Under the pieces are notes generated by a model, which was not told where the DNA came from, ran no database searches, and saw nothing but the letters and a program-made list of their open reading frames with translations. A DNA stretch of 64,000 nucleotides, taken from NCBI GenBank assembly GCA_013398295.1, contig VZSF01008955.1:248001-312000 (forward strand), read 5' to 3'. The position numbers were made by a program, and so were the translations under genes. Below, in pieces: positions 1 to 14,800 of this stretch (position 1 is the first letter of the stretch; every line of letters begins with the position of its first letter). The stretch is from Chionis minor (taxonomy: Eukaryota > Chordata > Aves > Charadriiformes > Chionididae).

Positions 1-1716
1 TTGTTTGCGTTATTTTTTCATCACACTTTCATCATTTCATTGTTTTCGCTTACTGAAAAAGTGTAAGTTTTATGGTTAGGTCAGAAGAACCAAGCCAGGA
101 AACTCGAGCTTAATTTCCAGCCACTGGCTCTTTATCTTGCCTTCAGTAATTACTGTCTGAACAAGATAAATGGTGGCAAAAACAGAAAGCAAAGCCGTGG
201 TCTAATAATCAGGCTCACCCAGCCACTCCCGTTGTGGCCTCAAGCAGCCTTAGAACTCTTGCTCAGGGTTGGGACATGCTTGTGCCACTCACTGGTGTAC
301 TTTCCTAGCAGGTCAGACGTAGCAGATTTCACCTCCTAAGGCTGACAGTGGCACTGTACCCAGGTCTTCTCCTTCTCAATCCAACCACCAGGTTGTTAAA
401 TAAGAGCCAAGAGGGCTGCTGTTGCCTCCTCCTCGAGCAGGGGCCATAGCTAGAGCAGCACCTCACCCACCAGGAAAGCGTGGAAGAGGCTCCCTTGCCC
501 AGGTCTGGCTCATCTGGGTGGGATGGGGCAACGCAGGATTGCATTTGAGGCAGGACCATCAGCAACAGGAGAACATACAGCTCCGACAAGGAGACGTCTC
601 AAGGGTTTATGCAGACACCAAGAGGATTCTGCATGAAGTTGACAGAAATTGCTTCGTTTCATAGTCTTAATTCTTTATTCGGTTTTATTCCCGTGGGACT
701 GTCCCTGGGACTGCGTTTCCACTCACTGAAGGCGTTTGAGAGCTATAGCCCAGTCTGCTTCCCAGTGAGGACTCGGCATGTTTCTTGAGCAGAAGTGAAC
801 TCATCTGACAAAAACGTGAATGCAGCAGGAGGCCCCAGTGCTGAGCTGACTAGGAAGTAGCTTGTGAGAATGGCGAGCACACTGTGTAATTATATTCAGA
901 TTTGTCTGTAAGGATTCATTAAGTTCTTTCTTAACATAAACAAAGGCCCTCTAATTAGACAGATGCATTTTAAATGTCTGCCCACAGATAATTTAAACAG
1001 TTTACTCAGAAATGTCAAAAGCTACTTGTATCGCAGACCAGATAGGGTTCTTGTGGCAAATAATATGTAAACACACAGTCGCAAATCTAGCACAGAAACA
1101 CAGTTTTGCAATAAGAAAAAAACTCCATGTATCTTGGGACAGGGTTGGCAACTAGCCCAGCCACCCCAGTAGGCCCACATTTACTTCCAACCATTTTACT
1201 GCCTCGCCGCCCAGTTTGCTGGGGAAGGCATCTGCTGGACTCAAGAGGTGGGTCTGTCCACATGGCTGCAAAGATCTTACAAGTCCTGGCAGCCAGACTT
1301 CTCATGAACCGCCCATGACAGACCCTTGGGAGGGGGTTCCTCTTACAGCCTGTTGCAAAGGTTCTGTGACAGGAAAAGACAGCAGCACAGTCAGGACCCT
1401 TATAATGGTCAGTAAGAGAAACGTCAAAATGAGGCATCATCAGAGGGCTCCTGAATGTTTCTCTGGATTTTCTTGCTGAAGACCACCTGCAACCTCTCCT
1501 TATGCTGAAGCCTTTCAATAGCTTTCTTACAGCCCATGGGGATGCAACCCTTGCAGTTCCTTGCAGGATTAGCTCTCCCTGCAGCCAGACTTGGAGATTA
1601 CATTCCATCACTACTACCACTTCTTGTGTTTCCTCCTCACACCCTATATGAGGAGCTAACACTGCAACAGCTAACATGTCAGTGTTGGGATTCTGAATTT
1701 CTATGTGTTCATACAG

Positions 1717-1763
1717 AACTAAAACTTCTCTTCTTAGGGAATAAGAACTTATCTTCTTAGGGA
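1717..1763. repeat. 23-bp direct repeat, two units
   Basis: TCTTCTTAGGGA recurs at 1729-1740 and 1752-1763 with a 23-bp period, and the bases before each copy are also similar. Confidence 0.75.
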
Positions 1764-1779
1764 GTGTTGGATGTTATAT

Positions 1780-1830
1780 CAAAATACTTTAAAGACAGTC
1801 CCAAGACAACAACCATTTTAAAGTATTTTG
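1780..1830. repeat. Perfect 14-bp inverted repeat with a 23-nt spacer
   Basis: The arms are CAAAATACTTTAAA (1780-1793) and TTTAAAGTATTTTG (1817-1830). They are AT-rich, with no known element family attached. Confidence 0.9.
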
Positions 1831-3049
1831 TTAGACTGTTCGTCTATGGTCAGACTTTCAATGCATAGCTTCTTAGTTTGTAAGGTATATATCCCGCATC
1901 TGTCTAGTCTGTGCTGCAAATAAAGGTAAAACAAGCAAGATATATTTTTAAATGCTAATATAATGTCTGGGTTTTTACAGTCTCTTTGAAATATCTGTAC
2001 ACTTCTTTCTTGTTTCTTTGAGGCCATTCCATTTTTTAATATGTCATTAGATAATGTCTAATGACCTTAACCTCAAGGCAGACTTCTTAGAATCTATTAT
2101 TCTTTGCATATGCACAAAAGAAACCCTCTAGTGTTACTAGTACTGCCTTGTTTATAGTAAGAAACTTGAGGCTATGTTTGTCATAACCTCCCAGTACAAT
2201 AGGACATTACAGGTTTGTAACTCTACTCGACCTGCCACATTAATATTGATCTGGATGGATTCAGCTCGAGTCAAATGTTCATGATGATTTTACAGTTCCC
2301 ATCTTTTTTAATACTTTGATTTCTTTAATATATTCAGCTGATGTAGACCATTTACTGGATTTCATGGAAGAAATTAATCCTATCTTCTGGGGATTTCTGC
2401 AAGGCACAAGACACGATCACCATTAAAAAGGCTGGAAATATATCTTGCATTACATGTATCTTTGCTACTATAAATTTGCCTGAACACCAAGCTCTTCATT
2501 AAATACTGATTGGTATTTTGCTTTGATTTGCTCCTGAATCCAGCCTGTCATGAACCATCTAGCCTATATTAGATTTATCCAATTAATTTCACCAGTATTC
2601 AAAAGCAGCAGCTACTGATTTCCAGCTTTCAGACCTACACCAGGTACACAATATAGAGCATTTAAGCACCACTTATTACACACATTATTCAGTTCTGGGA
2701 AAAAGCATAGGTCACTATAAATCCGTGTCACAAGGCGTAACAGACCCAAGGGTGGACTCCACTTGCAAAGAACTGGTTCCACAACGCATGTCCCGTCATT
2801 AACCTCTTCTCAGCCTAATCCTCCTAGGCTGTTGCTGTGGTTAAACAACTGTGGTCCAAGCTGGCTGCAACTCCTATGGAGTGACTCTGGAAGCATTGCT
2901 CCAGCCAGTGGGATAGCCACACCCAACAGACATATAGACGCACCCAAATTGCTAGCAACACAGCCAGGTGACAAAGAGTACCATGCAGAGCACCTATACA
3001 CTGAACCTCTTGGCAGAAATATTCTTCCCAAAGATAGAGGCTCTGAGGC

Positions 3050-3070
3050 TTTTTTTTTTTTTTTTTTTTT
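3050..3070. repeat. Poly(T) run of 21
   Basis: A plain homopolymer in intergenic DNA. No adjoining retroelement body was recognised. Confidence 0.95.
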
Positions 3071-6000
3071 GGCTGGTAACATAAAGCTGTGTCACCTCAG
3101 CTTCCAGAATAAGTTCATCTACGTGAACTGGGATCAGTAACCACTCTCTTAATTCAGATTTCTTTATCCACCAAAACCACATAACAGTGGAATGCTTCTT
3201 GATATTCCAGGCATCTTTGGTATGACTAAACATGCATAGGTATTTCTACCTCATGCTTGTTTCCTTATATGAAGTATATCTTTTAGCTACTGCCATCAAG
3301 ATGAATCTAGACTGCCTTAGCTAACTGGCTGATACTCCATCCTGAGGTGTAACAAAAAAATGCATCAGATTTTAGGTAAAAGCTGAAATAAAGGCAATAG
3401 GTGCACTGGAAATCAATATTGCTCTCCAAAATAGGAGCCCTTCAAGACAAAATAAGAGGCACGGGATGAGTTTCAAAGCTTTCCCCCCTCCTTCCCCCTC
3501 TGATTTTTATAGACCAAAAATATACAGCAAAGAAAAACAGAGATCGATATGGATAAAGTAAAATATATGCCCAATTGCTTGAGATTATTTTCATCAATTG
3601 CATATTAAAGCTCTGAATTAGATAAAATTTTATTACATGTATCCTTTAGCATACTTCAGAATGGTCAGTCAATGCATATTTATGTATTCTATGTTTAACT
3701 GAGAAAATTTAGATGCATATTATTGTATATGTGGCTTGTTCTTTCACCATATGTATGTACATGCATGTTTATTCAGCTTTCTTACGGGATATATGTTCAT
3801 GGGAGTATACAAATATGTGTGCATGTATACACATACGCGTGTGGGTGTAGGTTTCAGATTTATTGTGGGCTCTTATCAGTGGACTACCTCTGACCCCACT
3901 ATGGTCAATAGTAAAGCTTTCCCTGGCTTCTGTGTAAGCTAAGCCAAGCCTCTTAATGAAATAATTGGAGTTTAAATCAACTGAGCTCACTGAAAGACAA
4001 AAGCGTCATAGACCCATACATTCAGGTAAAGTAAAAATACGTTTGATCATCGGGAAAGCTCCATGATAGTCTAATTGCATTTCACCTTCAGAAGAAGAAT
4101 GATTGAATGTATTTCAATTACCCAGTAAAGGAAGATATATCAAAGCACAGGGAAATTTTTTCACAAATATTACTGAGGTACATTTCCCTCCTTCTGTCCC
4201 ATAATATTGTCCTATTCTTTACGCATCTGGCTGCCAATTGCTCAAAGAGAAATTTCAGTAACACCATTAATCTATGGCCCAATCCAAACACTGCTAACAC
4301 CAATGGGAAGATTCCCATCTAGTTCACAGGCTTTTGATCTGGCCTCATAGCCTTTTTGTAGAATATTTAATGCAGTGCCTCACTTATTCGAGAGGCTTTT
4401 TTATTTGCTTGCTTATTTGTTTTAAATTGTATCAAAGAGACATGAAAGCATTAGGAAGGCTTGTGCTCCTTGTTTCTAGCCTTTTGCTGCCACATCAGTT
4501 TGGCACAAATGGCACCACGGGCAGCTACACAGCAACCGATGCAAAATATGAGCTACAGTATGAGCAAATCTGAGAACCAGAGGTAGGACTGGTGTTACTG
4601 TGTTTGTTTGAAATTTACTGTTTAGATTCTTTACTATGACATTTAAAATAAGAGCAGCAGAGACACACAGGACACAGAAAAAAATACAGGATATGCTTAC
4701 AGCTTAGTTCCAAAGGAAAACCAAGTATCTTTAAGCCAGTCACAAGTAGAACTGAAAACTCTACCACAACCCTCAATGGCATTTCCGTAGGTAGGCAAGT
4801 AACTTCAAAGAGTGGGGCCAGCTTCTGACTGTCCCTGGGATGACCTGCTGAACGTCATTTATCTGTGTGTTCCTTTCTCCAGCATCACGTATCACCTGAT
4901 AAAACTGCAAAACCTCCTTTCTTAACCTGTTTTTGGACTCCCTCCTAGCCTAGTGGGATCCCAGCCTAGTTTGGGATCTCTAGATTCTTGGTAGCACAAG
5001 CAATAGCAATAATATTAACAAAAGCCAAATGTGTCCCACCACAATTATAGCTTCCTGAAGATAAATGGCTAGCAGGAACACTCAGAATAAACCGACATTT
5101 TCTTAAAAAACTGGCAATGGATTCGAATAGTAATTGCTTGAAATGTGAAAACCCCTTTTGCTTGTACTAGTTACGTGAAGTAAGTACTAAAGTCCTGGAC
5201 TTCAGAAGATGCACCTGGAATCTGTACACAAAACCATCCAAAAAAACTAATTACCTAAACCAAATATAACTATGCCCTTTCTGGATTATCCTCTATTCTC
5301 CCATTAATCACATTTAAAACATTTTCTGTTCCTAAAAGCATAAAAAAAGTTAACAAACCAGTATAATTTTAAAGCTTATGCACATAATTAACTAGATAGT
5401 GCTATTGCAGGAAAGACTCAGTATCAAAGTCATGCTTTCTTTTCCAGTGACACGCAGACACAGAAGCCAGCTTTCTAAAGACGAATTCCAATACTCTCAT
5501 TATTTTTCATGACCTTAACATTTTTCCCAAGGGGAATTCCTGCTGTTGCACCAGTTTTGTAGATGAAATTACTTCTCCCTGTATTATTCTTCAGTAAAAT
5601 ACTAGCTTTAAAAATCTTTTTTTCTGGTTAAAAATCCATTAACATCCACTAAATAATTCAGGTGAGAAAATTGCTTTTATACTACACAACAGCAAGAGCT
5701 ATCAGTTTAAGGAATTATTACTTACTGTTCTTTTCTGGAAGACTGCGGATGGCAGGATGTAAGACAGTTCTGCACTCAGTTCAGTATCCTAATGATTCTC
5801 ACACAGGAACATTTTTGTTTTGCTTTTTTTTTTTTTTAGGTTTAGCAGAAGCCTGTAGTGATAACACAATGAATCAAAGCTTGGACTCATTGGCTCAGTG
5901 CCCTAATGGACGAGGATTACTCATTAACAATTCTTTCTTTGCGAAACTCTCCAAACACAGGCTGTATTAAAATGTTGTGAATCCCAGCTTGTCCATCAGC

Positions 6001-9000
6001 ACAGAGATTTGAGATGCTCACCAATAACCTGGCTGGGTGCAAGGGGGAAGTTGGCTCAAAAAGTGGGGTGATAGCACCCTGTTGCTAATTATAACACTTT
6101 GCTCGCACATGTACATTTTCACGACACTCTCAGCCTCCTTGTCTTTCCCACCCAAGGCGCCCAAATGTCATTCCAAGACATGTACTTGACTTTTAAGTAT
6201 TTCTGTTATTCTTTACACTTTTCAGGGGAACTAAGCATTACACTGAGTACTAAAGAAGAATGGACTATAAGTTACAGGGATTTGGGGACGTTAAAGTTTG
6301 GTTTCTGGATCTGCCACACGCTAAAAAATGGCATCATTTTGATTTGGGCTCATGTCATAAAGCTTTAGGCATTAAACTGAGGCCCTTAACTTTAAACCTA
6401 GCACTTTTTGTGCACAAGGGGAAGAATTGGTACCTGCAGATGGCGAATCACATCCTGGGTGGGCTGCACCGCATCTGAAAATGCTGATCTCTTGCCACTG
6501 ACAGAAAGGGAGCCTTGAACCCCTACATCCCCACTTACCCAGTAGAGGAATTTAAAGTAAATTGGAGTGAATCCAGGCTGTTACATTTCAACATCCCACC
6601 TGCACAGCAAGGGTAATAATTCTCTGTTTTGCATTGCTAAACATATCCAGTCAGGATGAGCTGATCTGGCAGTGGTATTGAGGCAAATTTCAGCCAGAGG
6701 GGACAGCTGGCGGCATCACCCATGATAAGTGAGTTCAAATCTGCCACAGGGTATATGCTCTCCTTCCTTCCCTACATGTTTGCACTGTGATCAAGAGTGA
6801 ATACCCAGAGACACAAGCTGCACCTCCTACTCCAGAAGAGAGAGGCATTGGGCAGCAAACATAGTCCTCTCTAGGAGAAAGGTGACAGCCGCTGGCCCTC
6901 AAATTACCAAGAGTATAATGCTCTCACTTTCCCCTAGTTTAAGAGAAAAAAAAAAATTAAAAGATATATTCATCCTCAAGTTTATATCAAGGAAACTGAA
7001 ACTCTCTATCCTTCTCTTTAAAATGTAATGAAATAAAGGGTCTTTTTCATGTGTTCCGTCCCTCACAAATTCACCTGGTAGCCAGCCAAACACACGTGGT
7101 ATGACACGTGATTCTGAAGATATCAATGGGAAAATGGTGCCATAAGGCTATCACTGGATACTGGCACTCCCAAGGGGGTACTGTTTCAGGGATTTATGCC
7201 TACAATTCATTCCAGCAGGTATTGGGCATATGATAAGTACATTTAAGACTAAGGTTCTGTCAGTCCTCATTTCTGACTCTCTGAAAGCCATCATTACCAC
7301 AAATGATGAAATTTATGCTTTACAAATTCATGTTTAGCCAAATTGACAAAGTACTTTCAAATGAGGCAATTCTTCGAAAACAACACTACTCACAGGAGAC
7401 AGATGGTCTCCACAACTCCAAACATGCCAACATCTCATCTGACACTTTCCAGTAAATGTCCACTCCAGTGGTGCCTAGGGAACACATGCCAAACCCCCAC
7501 TCCCCTGCCCCCGTCTCTCTTTGGTCAGCCTGAGGCCAGTGATAGGATTTGTCCCTTACCAGGTGAAGAAGTGGAGGCTGAGCCAAGAAGTCTATCAAAT
7601 GCTGTATTATGTCTCATGGAGCTTTTCATCTCTCAGCTAGTTCTGAAGACCTTAAATCCCTTTTTCAGCTTTCAGCCTCCTGCAGCATTGGTCCTAGATA
7701 GTTGGTGGCACAGAGCATTTACTGTTTAGAAGCCCCTAGAGACCAACCTCCAATAAAGGTTCTTCCCCCAAAAGCATTTGCCTCTCTGTGGATGCTGTTT
7801 GTCAGACAGGGAAGAGCTCACCACAAAGGAAGCAGAATTTAATACCCCTATTCACTAAAGAATTTGTTTCATTAAAACATTTTTCCTTTCCCTACAATAA
7901 TAAAGAGGGAAGTGGCAAAGTGGTGCTTTGTCCACTAATCAATACGTTCAAGACGTTATTGGAAAAAGCAAAGAAAGAAACCACATGATCAAAAGAGTAG
8001 ATGTTGCCTGTAGCAACGACATGTGGCTTTACTAGTTCAAGCCAGGTGTTCGTATTTTATTGTGGCTGATGTGCAAATGAAAATTAAACAGAAAGGAATT
8101 AGAGCAAATCAAATACACCTTCTGTAGCATTACAGGAGACTACTTACACAGCATCAAGGGAGAGAAGACAAAGAGAAAAGATGCAAATCCAGTTACCTAT
8201 AAACAGACTATCTTTTCTAAAACGTCATTACATGCTATAATTTTTAAAATTTCAGAAAATTAATTGACATCCTAAAACTTCTCTAGACAATACTAATGTT
8301 ACTTCTGTAACTGACAAATAGCACATGTTCTAAAATACATCCATGACATTATCAATGCAAATACATGTCCAGCTGCAAAAATAGGAACATATACGGCATT
8401 CAGGGCTAGAAATCTGTCTGTGTAGAAAATACTGCTTCATAAAATTGACACTCCGTGAAAGACTTGGAATTTTTGTTGTAGCTCCTGTTTGCTCCTCCTC
8501 CTGCTCCTCTGCCTTTTCTCCACTGAAATAGTTGCCGTCCCACGCTTGCACTGACAAGGTAGCTCCATAGCCTCAGCCATGGAAGGGCAAGACAAGTCCT
8601 GGCAACAAAGTAGTTTGCCACAAAAATTGTGGGTGGGAAAATCTAGCCCAGAAAGATACAGGGGGAAAGGAAGAAAAGGTAGGTTGGGCTTCAACAAACG
8701 TCTTCAACATTTGCTTTTCTTCATGCCCCTGTGAACTCATCACCATACAAAAAAATATGAAAATAATACACCCACAAATGACTGGAAGTCTCTGCCTACT
8801 CACAGCTGGTTGCTTGGAGCTCCAGCAGTGCTGTACAGATGACAACCAGTTACACCGAGTGAGAGACCTTGGGTCTGTGTTGGTTTGATAGGCCAAGGGA
8901 CGTGTCTTGACTGAGACTTGCTTGTGCTCAAGAACCTCTGCCCTGTGCTGACAGCTCCCAGCATGAATGGTACTGCAGACACCTGAGGGCTCATTCAAAC

Positions 9001-10599
9001 CAAACTGTGCCTCAGCACAAGCCACGGATTGCAGCTTGGAAAGTGTTCCCACCTGCATTATAAACAGTTGACACTAAATAGGAGTCACCTGTGCATTTTC
9101 TTTCACCCCTGCAGGACCCCTTACTTATTATTGCTAGACAGAGGACACACATCACCTACCCCACTTTGGGTCATGTCTGTGTCCTCAGACTGGCCGTTCC
9201 TTGCTCTTAGGCACTGTCAGAAATATCACTATTCATCACTCTAATGAATAAAGGAGGTTTTTCATTTCTTGAAAGAAGGTGAAAATAATCGCTAGCTTAC
9301 AATAAATTTTATCATATGAAGATAATTAAGTAATCTTAATAGATAAGGCTGCTTCTCTATAGGATAAACAATAGGAAAGGAATGGGGTGCAAAGTTTCAG
9401 TGAGTTAACTCTAGTAGCTATTCACCTTTTTCCTCTTGCATTTCAAAAGTGAAGGAATAACTGCACTTTTAAGAAGAGTTTAGTTATTGAATAAGTCTTT
9501 CATTAATCAGAGCCACTTCATTATAAGCTGCTCTCTGGTCATTCAGTTTCTGAACAGGGCAAAATTTGTTCAACAGTCCTATGTTATGCCCTGATGAAAT
9601 CCAATATTCTGTCTTTATCACTCTCATATTTAAAGTGGAGTGTCACGAAAGGGTAAAATGACCATGGAACAATCTGTCCTAAGGGGGGGAAATTCCTCCC
9701 TGATGGCAGGTAGTTAATAATTAGCCAAGATGCTCTAGCAAAAGCATATATGTTATTAATAAGATACCATCCTACAGCTGTCTGGGCGCAAAAGAAGAGC
9801 TGAGCATATGTGGAATCCGCTACAGTATCAGATACTAAACTTCAGTATGGGGAACTTGGTCTACCTCCTTTTAGCTGACTTCAACTGAAATTAAAAAATT
9901 ATTTTTCTATAAATAAATTCCAGTTCTTTCTCATTATTTTAAACTTTAATGAAGGCACTTACATGGTCTTTTTTTCCCCCTCCTGCTAGGGGTTACAAGT
10001 TTAAAAGTTGCTAGAGGAATGACAGCTTTAAATTAAATACATTAGTACAGTAGTAGCTGATAAGAAGTTCTCCTAGAGGCCTTGGAGTAAATAGATATTT
10101 TACTCTTTCAATTTTTTCCTCTTGACAGTTTGACGTTATACAGTATGATAGTGATTGAGTTGGTAAGAGTTAGCCTTCGTTAATATAAATATTTGGAGAG
10201 ATATAAATATTATGAATTGTTGATCTATTCCAGTAAAAGAATGCACTGCCCTCTCATTAATAAGTCTTTCCTTTAAACTACGTCAAAGTTGATGAGTGAA
10301 ATATTATTAATAAATAAATATTGGAATATTTTTAGATGGGCTTTTGAATCACTAAAATATTCACACCAAGTAAATTCATTCTGCAAACATTTAAATCTCT
10401 ACGTGTTTTTCATACTGTGTCTAGTGTCAAAGAAAAAGAAAGATATTTAAAAGGACTCAGTCACTAAGAAGAAATAATTTCTTTCATGGTGGGAGAGGAA
10501 ATGTAGTCTAGGCATCACATGAATGGACAGTGTAAGCCATTGGAGGTGCATGAGGAGCCTCTACTAATGCTATTTGGTAGGCCAGAGTCACTGTTAGGC

Positions 10600-11640
10600 T
10601 TTTAAACCATCACTTCTATACTTTCTTCTTCTAGAGGAGGCACTACTGTGCTCTGAAGCATTGCAGACAGATAGTTGCTGTCATTGCCTGGGGGGCTGCA
10701 GAGCAGGCACAAGACCCCAGACACATACCCAGAGCAAAGCTGCCCCATCCCACCCCAAGAGGTCCATGACCACCCAGGGAACATGAGGACATGACGCACT
10801 CAGCAGCTGGTGGAAAGCTCATTACACCTGCCTATACACCCCGGAGGAGGGGGAATATCAGATTTGGCTATGAGGAATCATGCAGAACTCAGTTTGGAAG
10901 AAGCTGCCTTCTTCCTTCTGCGAGGAGAACACTTGTGCCTCAGGGAGGAGGAGGACTGCTCCATAAGGAGGATGATCCGGGAGATGAGGATAGCCCCACT
11001 GACAAGGCATAGTCCCACAGTACCTGAGTGGGACCAGGGTGCTGATAGCAACAGGCCCAGAGGAGGCAAGGTGGTGAATCAGGACCAGGGACTATCCAAG
11101 CCCAATCCTGGTCTTGGATCAGCCAAGAGCAGCAGGAAGACATAGGGCCAGATGCATGACTGGAGACACACAACTGGTAGCATCTGCCTGAGATCCACTC
11201 AGGAGGCAGAGCAGCGGCAGGGCTGGAGATAATGCAGGCTGCAGCTTACACCTCCAATCCAGCTGGGAAAAATCCACCAGTGAGCCAGGACATGAGGAGG
11301 CAGCACCAAGTGCACCTCCACCTTAACACAGGCCAGGTCTAGGGAGCCCAACTTGAGCTTAAATAGCATCCTGAACCCATGGGCAGGATGTGTGGGAGGC
11401 CCCACATGAGGGTGATCAGGGCTGTTAAAGCCTATTGGTGTCCTCAGCAATCTGACATAGAGGAGTTCTCAAAGCTTTTGTTGGCTTTTCCTTGTTCCCT
11501 ACCAGGGCATTTGGACACATGGTGAATATGGTTATGCGAGAGGAACAGCACCAAGACTAGTTCCCTAATGTCCAACTTGCACTGGAGAGACTGAGACATT
11601 AAAAAATCAGTGTCACAAGTTCAGCTGAAGAGTGCTCATC
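10600..11640. other. GC-rich, CpG-poor block of unknown origin
   Basis: It contrasts with the AT-rich flanks and ends at the CR1 3' end. Several overlapping open frames occur on both strands, none recognisable. GC-richness with few CpG is typical of old methylated transposons, so a decayed LTR or DNA transposon is possible. Confidence 0.35.
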
Positions 11641-11885
11641 GCAGAATCACAGAATGGTAGGGGTTGAAAGGGACCTTCAGAGATCATCTAGTCCAACTCC
11701 CTGCCAAAGCAGGTTCACCTAGAGCAGGTTGGACAGGAATGCATACAGGCAGGTTTTGAATATCTCTGGAGAAGGAAACTCCACAACCACTCTGGGCAGC
11801 CTGTTACAGTGCTCTGTGACCCTCAAAGTAAAGAAGTTTCTCCTTATGTTCAGAAAGAATTTCCGGTGTTCCACTTTGTGCATGA
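11641..11885 (-). mobile_element. CR1 LINE 3' fragment
   Basis: The antisense CR1 3' end is plain: GCAGAATCACAGAATGGTAG, GAAAGGGACCTTCAGAGATC, then ACTCCACAACCACTCTGGGC. The sense strand is minus. Only the last ~245 bp remain, as is usual for 5'-truncated insertions. Confidence 0.93.
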
Positions 11886-14800
11886 TTCCACCTAGCTAAG
11901 GAAAAATGAAAGGGGATGGAAATTAGATAACATTGGGTCCTGGACAAAGCTGAGATATTATCAAACTCAGAAAAGTGAGAAAGTACATCATATTATCTTT
12001 CAATTGCCTCCACATTAACTCCAACAAAGTCAGACGTGACTGTGCTGATGGTGCCCTTCCCACTTCATTGTGGAAGATGTTGGTGGGATGAGTGGTGAAA
12101 GTGGTGCACAGCTCCTAGTGCATTACAGCAAAAAGCACTGAAATGGCCATGGCTCTCCTAGGACGATTATCTCATTAGCCAAGGAGATGCAAACAAAGCA
12201 TGAGGTACTAACTGCCATAATTAGCAGTAACAAGCAAGCAAGCAGGCAGCGCCCATGTGGTGGGGGCTAAGAAACACAGGGTTGAAATGGAGAAGAGTGA
12301 GGAAGATCACACACAACTGGGCAGCAGATGCTTATTTCATATACTAGGGCCCAGGTCAGTCAGATCATCTTTGTTTCCACCTGGAAAACAATTGGTACTG
12401 AGGAGAGACAGATCTGAAGGCCAAAGAAAAGTGGGGTGGTTGAAGAGGAAGTTAGAGGGATGTTAAACAATAGATCTTGGGAGAACTGAAGGATTTACTT
12501 TATTTTCCTTTCTTTCCTAATCTTCAGTTTCCATCACTGCATTCTGAAAACAAATTACTTCCCTTTTTGAAAGAAAGAAATTAAATGCAATATAAAGTTT
12601 ATTAAATTTAAATAACACAAATCAGGAAACGCACAGGGTTACTTATCTCATGGAAGTATTAACTTGGGCTCACTCTGAAGAAGAGCTTCATTTATCAAAA
12701 CCTAATCTGAATACCCTTTTTGTCCAAAATTTGGTCATATCCCAAAATATGAATAATTTGCATTGGCAGATCCCTCATTTATCTCAAATCTCACTGGGCA
12801 GATACATTTCATGTTGCCATCTCATCCCACAACAGAAAAGGTATAACAAAAGCAGCTTATCTAGAGAATAGTGATAGAGTAGATTATATGCATGGGAAAT
12901 TTGTCTAGTTCTGTTTCTTATCCTTAGCAACACCTCCTACCAAACCTTCACAAGGAAGGGAATCTTACACATTCATGAATTTTAGGTTTTAACTGTTTGT
13001 CTAAATCAGTGTGTAGGATGAGACAACTTATGTGAAAAAGGGCAGAAATCAGTTCAAAACATGGCAGTTCACCTACTCGGTAGGATAAACCATTGCTCCT
13101 CCCTCTGTTCTGGCTCCTCACAAATACAGAGCCAAATTAGAGGTTTCTATCCTTTCCCTCAGGATTTCCTCAAAATTGCATCAAGTTAGTGGGTGACTGT
13201 GGCTATAACTCTCTGAATTTACAAGACTTCCTCCAAAACTGTTATTTCCCCTAAGCAATGGAGTTGCCCACCCAGAGGATGCGCCATGCTCATACAAGAG
13301 ACAGCCTTTTCTCAGCTGCTAGTCCATGGTGGAATAAGTTCTCAAGAGCGTGGGGGATCAGTCCCTGTAGTTCAGCAGCCTGTTTTAGCCATATTTGCAA
13401 TTCTTGGACATAGAAACCGAATACCACAATGGCAAATGGGGAAGTAAGGTGTCACTCTTACAGAAATCCTGGCTAGGAAGTTCTTCAGAACAAACGCTGG
13501 ACTGAGCAGCCAGACCTGGTGTTAACTCTTTTGTCTGGCAGGAACTAGCAGAGAAATGGGCTCCAGTAGGAATCAGGAGCCCTCCTACCAACCACTTTGA
13601 TGTACAGAGCTACTTAACAAAAACATCCCCAGACCACATAAACCAGCCCCAATGTAGCATGGAGAGTGAAGTTCCAGTTTCTGATCTCTTAAATTTAAGG
13701 GAAAAGTTAAAACAAGACAGCACAAATGATTGATGACCAGGAAGGTGCTGTTCTGGTTATCGTGTGGACTACAGCTCAGCCTTAGCTGCAGCAAACTTAC
13801 ACGTGAATTTTTTTTTGGCTGAAGCAGATGTGTTGCCTATGTGCAAGTGTTGCTGTTTCTACTCAAAGGAAACAGAATCTATACATATGATTAACATGAA
13901 GAAATTAATGTCATTGACAAGAGGCAAAATTTGTGCCCTATTCTTTTCCCAGTAGTCTTTTGCCCATAATATCTGCTGATGATAAACACAGAAGTAGAAT
14001 TTGATGGGACCATCAAAGGTACCAAATAGTGGAGCAATAGTATGATTAGTTGGTACAACTGATGCTTTTCTAGCATCATTAAACTGATGACTTCCCATAT
14101 ATAATGCATGCTGCCAGAAAGTCATCCTCATGTAAACACAACAAAAGGGATTCCTTCCTGTATGCATGGAAATTACCCAGATACTAGCAGATGATTCTGT
14201 ATTTCAGATTGTGTCTTATTAATGAGCAGCCAATAAACATACATCCTGACAAATAAGAGATTGATAAAGGTGGGAAAAAAATGCATGTAACATCAGTTTT
14301 TAAAAATAGAAAATATTGATTTCCTGGATATGTGATATCAACCTGGAAATTTACATAAACCCTGGAACTGTATTCTTTTTTCTGTACATCCAGTTCATTC
14401 CAGAGAGGGCCAAGGAACGGTGTACTTCGGTCTTACTGCTTGCAATTTAGTCCAAGAAAGATAACTCAAAATTAGAAAATGTAAGGGAGCTGCTATTTTG
14501 CCAGTGACAGAATTGCTATTCGAGTACGTGATGAACTGTAACACTGAACTATGCAAGACCTCAATGTCACTACTATAGCATGATTCTGTGTATGTTAAAA
14601 AATGTATGATTCTTTAATCATTTAGTAAAATTTGACAAAGCATAACCCAGTTGTGTTGTAAAGGTGATCTAAAAATGAAATTTACCAAACACACACCTCT
14701 CCTCTGACATTAACGATTATACAAAAATTAATTGCCTGAGAAAGAGTATAATTAATAAATATCAGAGACTGTAAATCAACAGTAGAACAGAAAAATAAAA

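Larger units (their letters stand above)
1..10599. other. Intergenic DNA downstream of SLC17A8; no gene recognised
   Basis: It is AT-rich, with short scattered open frames on both strands and no family match. A minus-strand frame at 1087-1677 (196 codons) is the longest, but it shows no domain, repeat or splice context. In mammals NR1H4 lies beyond this side on the same strand as SLC17A8. I looked for its DNA-binding and N-terminal exons and found none. Confidence 0.6.

Noticed and set aside
1087..1677. A 196-codon minus-strand open frame
   Set aside because: No recognisable domain, splice context or conservation clue; I keep it only as an unassigned frame.
13859..14167. Two overlapping minus-strand frames that looked like a possible pseudogene
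   Set aside because: No family recognised in either frame and no poly(A) tail or target duplication seen.
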